The notes beneath the pieces were generated by a model, which saw only the letters and a program-made list of their open reading frames with translations, ran no database searches and was not told where the DNA came from. A stretch of DNA of 19,499 nucleotides from Candidatus Shapirobacteria bacterium CG06_land_8_20_14_3_00_40_12. Its GTDB lineage: Bacteria > Patescibacteriota > Microgenomatia > UBA12405. Location: the NCBI GenBank assembly GCA_002780135.1, contig PEWA01000024.1, positions 1 through 19,499 on the forward strand. The letters are read 5' to 3'. Positions 14,297 through 19,499 of this stretch are shown piece by piece (the first letter of the stretch is position 1; every line of letters starts with the position of its first letter). Made by a program: the position numbers and the translations under genes.

Positions 14297-14302
14297 ATTT
14301 TA
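14297..14302 (-). promoter_or_regulatory. TAAAAT -10 box, leaderless start of the 67-residue gene
   Basis: ATTTTA on + is TAAAAT on minus, 6 nt before ATG 14290. It overlaps the TAA that ends the reading frame of the upstream interrupted ORF. Confidence 0.5.
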
Positions 14303-14368
14303 ACATATTCTTTTTCGGTGAGGTCGATGGCGTTTAAGACGGGCTAATATGTCAGCCATTTCCCGATT

Positions 14369-14524
14369 TTACGGAGAAATTCGTTTGCCGATGAAAGATT
14401 CAACAGTAGCATTTGGGTCGGTTTCGGTCATTAGCCGACGGATTATTTTCGGTTTGAGGTCCTCAAAATAAATCAGAGGTCTCACGTATGCCGGAAAATT
14501 AATGTAGTTTGTGGTCCGTGACAT
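14369..14524 (-). CDS. 51-residue unknown protein, possibly cut short by a stop codon
   Basis: Reads MSRTTNYINFPAYVRPLIYF... to ...IGKRISP, then TAA. No domain recognised. It begins 9 nt after the stop of the 68-residue gene, so the two are probably cotranscribed. After the TAA the same frame stays open for another 22 codons (to 14300) with a basic end containing RLKRHRPHRKR. That would give a ~74-residue product, similar in size to its 67- and 68-residue neighbours, so the TAA may be a nonsense mutation or sequencing error. Alternatively the 51-residue form is correct. Confidence 0.45.
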   Translation of the reverse strand: MSRTTNYINFPAYVRPLIYFEDLKPKIIRRLMTETDPNATVESFIGKRISP

Positions 14525-14533
14525 TTGATTAGA

Positions 14534-14740
14534 TTAGTTTTCGTCCCGTTGAGAGCCGGTGCCCTTTTTGGGACGATTATGACCTTTTCTTAAAGAAACA
14601 TCGGCAGGTAATGATTGAAGTGAAAAATGAGGTTCCTGTGGTATTTTAATACCGTCCGGAACAACAGATCTGACTGTAAATCCCGGTAAAGTTAACATTT
14701 TTTTTTCATATTCCGTAAGCTGAGCAAAGGTTCTGGCCAT
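14534..14740 (-). CDS. 68-residue unknown protein
   Basis: Reads MARTFAQLTEYEKKMLTLPG, a Pro-containing middle (VVPDGIKIPQEPHF), then a basic hydrophilic tail (LRKGHNRPKKGTGSQRDEN). No domain recognised. An extended -10 (TGA-TACAAT, 14750-14758 on minus) lies 9 nt before the ATG, inside the 20-nt gap after the VirD4-like gene. It could be read both from its own promoter and from the ATPase transcript. First of the small-ORF cluster. Confidence 0.6.
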   Translation of the reverse strand: MARTFAQLTEYEKKMLTLPGFTVRSVVPDGIKIPQEPHFSLQSLPADVSLRKGHNRPKKGTGSQRDEN

Positions 14741-14749
14741 GTTGAGGCA

Positions 14750-14758
14750 ATTGTATCA
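14750..14758 (-). promoter_or_regulatory. Extended -10 of the 68-residue gene
   Basis: ATTGTATCA on + reads TGATACAAT on minus: TG, one base, TACAAT. The box ends 9 nt before ATG 14740, predicting a 2-3 nt leader. Confidence 0.5.
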
Positions 14759-14760
14759 CA

Positions 14761-17016
14761 CTATTTCTTTTTACCCCAGCGTTCTTGAGATATTCTCAAT
14801 AACTTATCTCTTTGCTGGTTTTTGCAGGAGAGGGGGGGCAGGGTGGCGGCGTAGAAGGGGTTTTGGGTTTCAGAATCAATAGAGAGTTTGCAAATTATTT
14901 GGTATTTACCGATTTTTACCAGATCTTCAGGGGGGAATTTGGGACCGAATTCCTTAGCCAGAATATAAGCATCCTGGTTGCCGACAACGAAAGACATAAG
15001 GGAGCCGACGTTACCAAAAATAGCGTCCTGAATCGGGCGATCAAGTTGAGCCATGTATTGATTGGCGACAATTAAATTGAGGTGGAATTTGCGGGCTTCG
15101 GAGAGGATTTTGATAAAGGCTTCGGTGGCAAAGTTTTGAAATTCGTCAACATAGAGGTAAAAGTCGGAGCGGTCTGATTGGGATTGGAAAACCCGATTCA
15201 TGGCTGATAATTGGATTTGGGTGATTAACATGGCACCTAGGAGAGCTGAATTGTCTTCGCCGAGTTTGCCGTTAGATAAATCGGCAATCAAAATCTTTTT
15301 TTCGTCCATGATTTCCTGAATATTGATTTTGGAATGAGGATGGGCAATGGTGTTTCGGATATTGGTAGAAGAAATAAACTGGCCGACTTTGTTTAAGACC
15401 GGAGCAATAGCTTCATTTTGGAATTTTTCGTCCATCCGGTCAAATTCGTTGATCCAAAAATTACGGAGAGTGACGTTTTGGAGGCCGGCAACGACTTTTT
15501 TACGGTAGGTAGGATTGGTTAAAATTTCGACAATGTGGGTCATATCAGAGCCGGGGGTGTTGACCAGAGTTAAGACCGCGTTGCGTAAAATGTGTTCCAG
15601 ACGCGGTCCCCAGGAGACATTGCCGTAAAGCTTTTTAAAGATGGAAATAACGCCACTGGCAACTAGCTCCTTTTGAGACTCATTTTGAGCCTCAAGAACA
15701 TTGAGAGGATAGACGTAATCAGGGTCGGCAGGATTGAAATAGCAGCAGTCATTGACGCGGGAGGAGGGAATGTAATCAAGAATAGTGTCGCAAAGATCGC
15801 CGTGGGGATCAATGATGGCCACACCCCGACCTTTTCTAATGTCATCAATAGCCATATTGGCAATCAGGGTAGTTTTGCCGGTACCGGATTTTCCAATGAT
15901 GTAACTGTGACGGCGGCGGTCTTCGCCTTGTTTGATGCCAAAAATAGCGTCTTTGTTGTGAAATTCAGTTTTGGCAAAAAAGGTAATATCACTTTTTTGT
16001 TCATCGTTTAACCCTTCGGCTACCGGTAAATTTTCCGGAGGATCAGCGTAGAGATTTTTTCCCCAGGCAATGTTGGGGAGACGGGTGAGGGAGGTAGGCA
16101 GATGCCAGAGGGCGGATAACTCCTCGACGTTAAGAATTTGGCGGGGAAGAAAAGCCCGAAGCTGACGCTTGATTATAGATTTAAGAAGACGATTTTTAGT
16201 CAAAGACCCTGGGGGAGTTGATTTGAGAAAATTACCGCGGGGGGAGGTGTAGGCGCCAAAGGAGGAGGAGACGGAGGTGACCAGGGTGGGGTTATTGGAG
16301 AGAATGTTTATTTGGGTTAACAGCCCCGGATAGGCGATTTTGACTTCAAAAACAGATTTGTCGGGATGGGCCTGACGAAAACCTTTAACGGCATCAACAA
16401 TAATACCGTTTTGAATAACGGAAATAATGGATCCCTGCCAATTTTTAGGCGGAGGAGCCAGAAGGATTTGATAGATAAAAAAATCTGAATCAGCCGCTGC
16501 CCGGGCCAGTGGAGAGAGAACGGAGGCTAAAGGATCGGTGTCTTTGAAATCGCGATTGGTTTTGATGGGGTAAGAGCTGGGACGGGATAAAGTAATTTGA
16601 CTGCAGGTAATGTCATTGCGAGGAGTCCTCGACGTGGCAATCTGGGCTTCTAGGGGTTGACCACTCTGTGGTGATTGCTTCGGATTATCTCGCAATGACG
16701 ATTTTTCATTCGCAATGACGTCTGATAAATAATCCCTAACCTCTTTAGTGACGGCGTTGGGGTATTGGGCGAGAATTTGAGAGCGGAAGAATTCAAGATT
16801 GGAAGTAGGGACGACAAAATAAAAGTGAAGTTGGCCGGCTGAGAGGACAATTTCCAGCGAAGCGATGGTAGTTTTTTTACCTAAGATAAGGTCAAGAAGA
16901 TTATTTTTGCCGGCTTGAACAAAATTGGAAAGTAGCGAGGACATGGACTCGACGGTATATTCGTTCTCCTGGGGCAGGCGGACTTCAAGGAAGGTAAAGG
17001 CAGAGACCTCGGGCAT
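14761..17016 (-). CDS. VirD4/TraG-like type IV secretion ATPase (DUF87-type)
   Basis: 751 residues. An N-terminal ~330-residue domain without clear motifs precedes a P-loop ATPase. Walker A is GKSGTGKTT at ~373-381, the post-Walker segment AIIDPHGDLCDTIL is typical of conjugation and T4SS ATPases, and Walker B with its glutamate is in DFYLYVDEFQNF at ~616-627. The C-terminal part (LIVANQYMAQL, RPIQDAIFGNVGS) is also family-typical. By family it would pump DNA or protein through a membrane channel. No VirB genes lie in the window. Residues ~98-135 are encoded by an inserted palindromic repeat (16612-16720) that keeps the frame open. ATG 17016 lies 6 nt from a TATAAT box. Confidence 0.85.
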   Translation of the reverse strand: MPEVSAFTFLEVRLPQENEYTVESMSSLLSNFVQAGKNNLLDLILGKKTTIASLEIVLSAGQLHFYFVVPTSNLEFFRSQILAQYPNAVTKEVRDYLSDVIANEKSSLRDNPKQSPQSGQPLEAQIATSRTPRNDITCSQITLSRPSSYPIKTNRDFKDTDPLASVLSPLARAAADSDFFIYQILLAPPPKNWQGSIISVIQNGIIVDAVKGFRQAHPDKSVFEVKIAYPGLLTQINILSNNPTLVTSVSSSFGAYTSPRGNFLKSTPPGSLTKNRLLKSIIKRQLRAFLPRQILNVEELSALWHLPTSLTRLPNIAWGKNLYADPPENLPVAEGLNDEQKSDITFFAKTEFHNKDAIFGIKQGEDRRRHSYIIGKSGTGKTTLIANMAIDDIRKGRGVAIIDPHGDLCDTILDYIPSSRVNDCCYFNPADPDYVYPLNVLEAQNESQKELVASGVISIFKKLYGNVSWGPRLEHILRNAVLTLVNTPGSDMTHIVEILTNPTYRKKVVAGLQNVTLRNFWINEFDRMDEKFQNEAIAPVLNKVGQFISSTNIRNTIAHPHSKINIQEIMDEKKILIADLSNGKLGEDNSALLGAMLITQIQLSAMNRVFQSQSDRSDFYLYVDEFQNFATEAFIKILSEARKFHLNLIVANQYMAQLDRPIQDAIFGNVGSLMSFVVGNQDAYILAKEFGPKFPPEDLVKIGKYQIICKLSIDSETQNPFYAATLPPLSCKNQQRDKLLRISQERWGKKK
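16612..16720. repeat. Palindromic repeat element inserted in frame within the VirD4-like gene
   Basis: Terminal 11-bp inverted repeats GTCATTGCGAG (16612-16622) and CTCGCAATGAC (16689-16699) enclose an 88-bp element with inner pairing segments GGCAATC and GATTGC. The end motif CGCAATGACG recurs at 16711-16720, 20 bp after its copy at 16691-16700, giving a partial duplication. The TCATTGCGAGG...GCAATGAC theme resembles a widespread bacterial palindromic repeat and, in behaviour, the in-gene palindromic elements of Rickettsia. It encodes a polar, Ser/Pro/Arg-rich segment. Confidence 0.75.
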
Positions 17017-17022
17017 GATTAG

Positions 17023-17028
17023 ATTATA
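17023..17028 (-). promoter_or_regulatory. TATAAT -10 box, leaderless start of the VirD4-like gene
   Basis: ATTATA on + (TATAAT on minus), 6 nt before ATG 17016. It is separated from the divergent toxin-antitoxin promoter by about 17 bp. Confidence 0.6.
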
Positions 17029-17045
17029 TAGGAAAAATTAAGGGA

Positions 17046-17075
17046 TTGACATTTGTATTACAAATGTAATACAAT
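17046..17075 (+). promoter_or_regulatory. Promoter and operator of the BrnT/CopG-type toxin-antitoxin pair
   Basis: TTGACA (17046-17051), 18-bp spacer, TACAAT (17070-17075), 8 nt before ATG 17084. Between and over the -10 lies a 9-bp perfect inverted repeat, TTGTATTAC (17053-17061) and GTAATACAA (17066-17074). Nested in it is a second palindrome, ATTTGTA/TACAAAT (17051-17065). Repeated short half-sites like this suit cooperative binding by a ribbon-helix-helix antitoxin. Confidence 0.65.
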
Positions 17076-17083
17076 ATTTAACC

Positions 17084-17245
17084 ATGATAATTAAGGAATT
17101 AGTTTGGGATGAATTCAATCAAGATCATATCCAAAAACATGGTGTCACTAAGTTAGAAATTGTTGAAACGAGTAAAGCTATCAAATTGACTTTAGGTGGA
17201 AAGAATGGAAGAGTGATGGTAGTGGGTGAGACGAAAATTAAATGA
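17084..17245 (+). CDS. BrnT-like toxin, apparently truncated
   Basis: 53 residues starting MIIKELVWDEFNQDHIQKHG. The VWDE-F-N-x-x-x-I-x-KHGV pattern is the N-terminal signature of the BrnT family (type II toxins with a small RNase-like fold), and RVMVVGETK corresponds to the middle strand. BrnT proteins are usually ~90 residues; here the frame stops just where the antitoxin begins (ATGA, 4-nt overlap), so the C-terminal third is missing. It may be inactive, a decayed toxin kept for its operon, or a natural mini-form. The toxin-first order followed by the CopG-type gene matches brnT-brnA. The -10 lies 8 nt before the ATG. Confidence 0.6.
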   Translation: MIIKELVWDEFNQDHIQKHGVTKLEIVETSKAIKLTLGGKNGRVMVVGETKIK

Positions 17246-17505
17246 AAACAAAAAGTAAAATTCCAGTTTTTAAAAATTACCAGGAAGAGGCAAAGTTTTG
17301 GGATACGCACAGTATTACCGATTTTATGGATGAATTAAAGCCAATAAAAATAACCTTTAAACTAAAGTCTCCCAAAGAAGATAGTGTGGTAATAAGGTTA
17401 CAAAAACCATTAAAACGGCGACTGGAAGAAGTGGCAGCCAATCAAGGTTTGAGTATGTCAACAATGATACGGATGTGGATGATAGACAGATTGAGAACAA
17501 TATAA
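17242..17505 (+). CDS. CopG/BrnA-type ribbon-helix-helix antitoxin
   Basis: 87 residues. The N-terminal toxin-binding region KNYQEEAKFWDTHSITDFMDEL matches the CopG-antitoxin family (FWDTHDxTDY.DEL). The C-terminal ribbon-helix-helix is SVVIRLQKPLKRRLEEVAANQGLSMSTMIRMWMIDRL, with the beta strand first. It should neutralise the BrnT-like partner and repress the promoter at 17046-17075. Length is normal, so the antitoxin appears intact although the toxin is short. It overlaps the toxin stop by 4 nt, and no strong Shine-Dalgarno is seen; translation is probably coupled. Confidence 0.82.
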   Translation: MKTKSKIPVFKNYQEEAKFWDTHSITDFMDELKPIKITFKLKSPKEDSVVIRLQKPLKRRLEEVAANQGLSMSTMIRMWMIDRLRTI

Positions 17506-17655
17506 ATTGTGCGTGGCGACGACATATTATGGGACTTGATATTTGTGTAGGGGATGAGTATAATAATAATCACTTTCTCCAATTTTGTGAGATATATTGC
17601 ATCTTGAAGAGGTTGGAGAACGTACATTAACAACCTGCAAAACATGAAACCCATT

Positions 17656-17747
17656 GTCACTTCGTGACGTTTCCCTTCAAAAGGGAAATTTTAATGAAAG
17701 AAATTTCATAAACTCCCCTTATTGAAGGGGAGAAGACCCGGAGGGTC
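17656..17747. repeat. Cluster of four short perfect hairpins (REP/MITE-like)
   Basis: Perfect stem-loops in a row: GTCAC/GTGAC (17656-17668), TTTCCCTT/AAGGGAAA (17670-17688), CTCCCCTT/AAGGGGAG (17713-17732) and GACCC/GGGTC (17735-17747). The last two with the following AAAGGGGTT recall a common intergenic repeat in bacterial genomes. Read on minus it gives the spurious peptide NPFDPPGLLPFNKGSL, a typical false translation of such repeats. Confidence 0.65.
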
Positions 17748-17758
17748 AAAGGGGTTTT

Positions 17759-17810
17759 GGAGTGGAATGGGAAAGATTCTAAATAATTGGAGTTTTTCCA
17801 ATTCCACTCC
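17759..17810. repeat. Long ~24-bp stem hairpin
   Basis: GGAGTGGAAT (17759-17768) pairs perfectly with ATTCCACTCC (17801-17810). Pairing continues inward with one mismatch and a few G-U pairs to an AT-rich loop near 17783-17786. A further small stem, CTCC/GGAG, sits at 17807-17818. No T-run follows on +. It could be a small RNA, the end of a MITE, or a processing site. Confidence 0.65.
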
Positions 17811-17908
17811 ATTTGGAGAGGAAAATTTTTTTAGGAGGTGAAAAGGAAAAAATAGAAAAAGGAAAGAAAGAGAACAGGAAAAAATAGACAAAAATTATTT
17901 TTTAGGTG

Positions 17909-17914
17909 TAAAAT
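17909..17914 (+). promoter_or_regulatory. TAAAAT -10 box of the 84-residue gene
   Basis: TAAAAT (17909-17914), 5 nt before ATG 17920. A TTG at 17914 in the same frame is inside the box and therefore an unlikely start. Confidence 0.5.
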
Positions 17915-17919
17915 TGGGT

Positions 17920-18174
17920 ATGCCACCAAGGCAAAGGTTTTATGGGGATTGGAAGGAAACAGGAAAAGAAAGGGGGGATATTAGATTGCCTTTCAGTCTT
18001 ATCGACCCACGGGGAAAGGAAGTAATGGCTGGAGTTCCGGGGACAAATCCCGTTAAGATGGTTCCGAAGATTTGTGAATTTACGCCTGCTGAAGTTGCGC
18101 GGTATAAGGGATGGGGATATCAGGTGATTAATGTGGACCCGCCGGAAGTTAGGCGGAGAGCGGATTTGGATTGA
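17920..18174 (+). CDS. 84-residue unknown protein
   Basis: Starts MPPRQRFYGDWKETGKERGD, then a mixed region (FSLIDPRGKEVMAGVPGTNP) and a C-terminal FTPAEVARYKGWGYQVINVDPP before a charged end. It looks like a folded, soluble protein, but I recognise no family. It has a leaderless-type -10 of its own. Its TGA stop is inside the -35 (TTGACA, 18171-18176) of the AbiE operon. Position between a repeat block and a toxin-antitoxin operon makes an accessory or mobile origin likely. A functional link to AbiE is not shown. Confidence 0.6.
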   Translation: MPPRQRFYGDWKETGKERGDIRLPFSLIDPRGKEVMAGVPGTNPVKMVPKICEFTPAEVARYKGWGYQVINVDPPEVRRRADLD

Positions 18175-18210
18175 CAGGGGAGGGGAAAGTGGTAAAATAT
18201 AGTCCGGAGG
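18171..18210 (+). promoter_or_regulatory. Promoter and Shine-Dalgarno of the AbiE operon
   Basis: TTGACA (18171-18176), 16-bp spacer, TAAAAT (18193-18198), then GGAGG (18206-18210), 9 nt before ATG 18220. A leadered, Shine-Dalgarno arrangement, unlike most genes of the window. Confidence 0.65.
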
Positions 18211-18219
18211 TTACAAAAT

Positions 18220-18774
18220 ATGTTACTTGCAGTGTTGGAACTCTATAAAATGGAAACGACGGTGTTTTCGATGGATGAATTAGCCCAGATTTTTCCCAAT
18301 ATTAAATATGGCAATTTAAAGAGGCGGGTGAGCTATTGGGTGAAATCGGGGAAGTTGATTAGGGTTCGACGGGGGTTGTTCGCGAAAGCGAACTTTAACA
18401 AAATGGAATTGGCGGGGAAAATATATCGACCATCCTATGTTAGTTTGGAAACAGTGTTGGCAAAAGATGGGGTAGTTTTTCAGAAATACGAAACGATACA
18501 GATGGCATCATATTTAAGCCGAGAGGTGACGGTTTTGGGAAATAATTATCGGTATTTTAGATTGAAAGACGAAGTGTTGCTGAACAGGGCGGGGGTGGAG
18601 AAAATCGGTGGGGTGTGGATGGCAAGTAGGGAAAGAGCATTTTTGGATACTTTATACTTGAGAAAAAATTATCATTTTGACAATTTGGGACCACTTGATA
18701 GGAAAAAAGTCAGAGAGATGGCAAAAATATATAAAAGTAAGGCGCTTTTGAGGAGGGTTGAGGACTATGTTTAA
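18220..18774 (+). CDS. AbiEi-type antitoxin / transcriptional repressor
   Basis: 184 residues. The N-terminal winged helix (FSMDELAQIFPNIKYGNLKRRVSYWVKSGKLIRVRRGLFA) is the AbiEi antitoxin HTH, followed by the family segment YRPSYVSLETVLAKDGVV and a C-terminal domain with ASRERAFLDTLYL. AbiEi represses its own operon and counteracts AbiEii without forming a stable complex (type IV system). It overlaps the toxin gene by 8 nt. GGAGG lies 9 nt before the ATG. A direct or inverted operator was not obvious in the short promoter region. Confidence 0.88.
   Translation: MLLAVLELYKMETTVFSMDELAQIFPNIKYGNLKRRVSYWVKSGKLIRVRRGLFAKANFNKMELAGKIYRPSYVSLETVLAKDGVVFQKYETIQMASYLSREVTVLGNNYRYFRLKDEVLLNRAGVEKIGGVWMASRERAFLDTLYLRKNYHFDNLGPLDRKKVREMAKIYKSKALLRRVEDYV
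18751..18756 (+). promoter_or_regulatory. Shine-Dalgarno that sets the AbiEii start
   Basis: AGGAGG (18751-18756) lies 10 nt before ATG 18767 but only 1 nt before the in-frame TTG at 18758, so ATG 18767 is the likely start. Confidence 0.65.
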
Positions 18775-19453
18775 CTTAGATACTCATAAGGCGGTGATGG
18801 TGAGAATTCTTCGGGATATTTATGGTGAGGTAGATTTACGAAAAATTTTAGGTTTTAAGGGAGGGACAATGGCAATGCTGTTTTATGGATTGCCGCGGAT
18901 GTCGGCGGACTTGGATTTTGATTTACTTGATGAGGGTAAAAAGGCAAAAGTATTTGAGAAATTGGGTAAAATATTGTCTAAATATGGAAAGATTTTGGAA
19001 AAAGCAGAAAAAAAGTTCACCCTGTTTTACCTACTTGATTATGGTTTTGAGGAAAGGAAACTTAAAATCGAGATAAGCAAGAGGCCAACTGAAACGAAAT
19101 TTGAGGCAAGGGATTTTATGGGGATTTCTATGATGATTATGACCAAGGAGGCAATGGTGGCTTGTAAGATGGCGGCGATGGTGGGACGAAAACATGAGGC
19201 CAATCGGGATGTGTTTGATATGTGGTATTTTTTGAAGAATAATTTTGAAATAGACGAGAAGGTTTTTGAGGAAAAATCAGAATTAACAATAGGGGAGGGT
19301 TGGAAATTAATGAAAGAGAGGGTGGAGAGGTTGAAAGCAAATGAGGTTTTATTTGGATTAGGGGATTTGTTGGATGCTTCAAAAAAAGATTTGGTGAAGA
19401 TAAAAATGAAAGAGGAGCTGATGCTGGAGATAAAGATGAGAGCCGGAGAATGA
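18767..19453 (+). CDS. AbiEii-type nucleotidyltransferase toxin
   Basis: 228 residues. DUF1814/AbiEii family: the nucleotidyltransferase signature is FKGGTMAMLFYGLPRMSADLDFDL (~26-50), with GG and the R-x-S-x-DLDF metal site. A later Lys-rich helix (MTKEAMVACKMAAMVGRKHEANRDVFDMWYFL) matches the conserved K...R-D-x-x-D motif. By family it modifies an RNA target (tRNA nucleotidyl transfer is known for relatives) and causes growth arrest or phage abortive infection. All key motifs look intact and the length is close to small family members, so the toxin should be active. It sits last in the operon with its own Shine-Dalgarno. Confidence 0.88.
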   Translation: MFNLDTHKAVMVRILRDIYGEVDLRKILGFKGGTMAMLFYGLPRMSADLDFDLLDEGKKAKVFEKLGKILSKYGKILEKAEKKFTLFYLLDYGFEERKLKIEISKRPTETKFEARDFMGISMMIMTKEAMVACKMAAMVGRKHEANRDVFDMWYFLKNNFEIDEKVFEEKSELTIGEGWKLMKERVERLKANEVLFGLGDLLDASKKDLVKIKMKEELMLEIKMRAGE

Positions 19454-19499
19454 TTAACGTCTTATAGATATTCTTATATTTGACTTTTACGCATTGGTG
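19454..19499. other. Right-edge 46 nt, no gene
   Basis: Nothing firm. A TTGACT at about 19482-19487 could be a -35 for a gene beyond the edge. Confidence 0.4.

Larger units (their letters stand above)
17506..17919. other. Gene-free accessory stretch with hairpin repeats
   Basis: About 410 nt without a supported gene. 17506-17650 shows little beyond weak pairings (TTCTCCAA 17575-17582 with TTGGAGAA 17613-17620). 17656-17818 is a dense series of hairpins listed separately. 17819-17905 is purine-rich, mostly A and G, without a start signal in use. The right end holds the -10 of the 84-residue gene. Confidence 0.6.

Noticed and set aside
15673..16011. 112-codon open frame on + inside the VirD4-like gene
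   Set aside because: Antisense to the Walker A region; no start signals.
17442..17660. 72-codon open frame on minus overlapping the antitoxin
   Set aside because: Overlaps the RHH domain of a well-supported gene; no promoter or start signal.
17656..17818. CRISPR array
   Set aside because: The hairpins differ from each other and there are no regularly spaced direct repeats.
17706..17891. 61-codon open frame on minus with NPFDPPGLLPFNKGSL
   Set aside because: This peptide is the usual false translation of a common intergenic hairpin repeat.
18758..18760. TTG start for AbiEii
   Set aside because: Only 1 nt after the AGGAGG; ATG 18767 has proper spacing.

Overview
The window looks like a piece of a small, streamlined bacterial genome, most likely a member of the Candidate Phyla Radiation (Patescibacteria; Microgenomates-like is my best guess, from gene content and style only). 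Support: compact genes with many overlaps, an orphan VirD4/TraG-like ATPase typical of these genomes, short or unusual versions of conserved proteins, and TGA used as a normal stop, which argues against the recoded Gracilibacteria/Absconditabacteria. Sampled stretches of the + strand are strongly G-over-C rich even inside minus-strand genes, so + is probably the leading replication strand.

Layout. 1-244: 3' end of a lipid/sugar glycosyltransferase. 245-507: a hairpin-rich gap. 508-1117: an Rrf2-type Fe-S regulator overlapping a DUF1858 redox protein. 1097-1956 (minus): a small secreted 4-Cys protein and a site-2 protease. 1974-2263: ribosomal protein L28, a terminator, and an opposing 20-codon Lys/Arg-rich gene. 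2418-3872: fmt and def, divergent from one shared promoter. 3852-5894 (minus): a winged-helix protein fused to two phosphohistidine swivel domains. 5933-7894 (minus): an O-antigen ligase/polymerase with TPRs, divergent from mreB-PBP2-dprA-like (7917-10899). 10927-13775: an EamA transporter and topA. 13846-14740 (minus): four small unknown proteins. 14761-17016 (minus): the VirD4/TraG-like ATPase, carrying an in-frame palindromic repeat. 17046-19453: an accessory strip with a truncated BrnT-like toxin and its CopG-type antitoxin, a block of hairpin repeats, an orphan 84-residue protein and an AbiE type IV toxin-antitoxin operon.

How the genes work together. The chromosomal core covers translation start and N-terminal maturation (fmt, def, rpmB), cell shape and wall synthesis (mreB, PBP2, O-antigen ligase), redox/Fe-S sensing (Rrf2, DUF1858) and DNA topology (topA). 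The right end is accessory DNA.

The most unusual signal runs across the whole window. About 16 genes have a TATAAT-like -10 box 5-10 nt before the start codon, which predicts leaderless (or nearly leaderless) mRNAs. Three divergent pairs share overlapping, palindromic, back-to-back -10 boxes. Clear Shine-Dalgarno sequences occur only at the 20-codon Lys/Arg gene and the AbiE operon. No rRNA, tRNA or CRISPR array was found.
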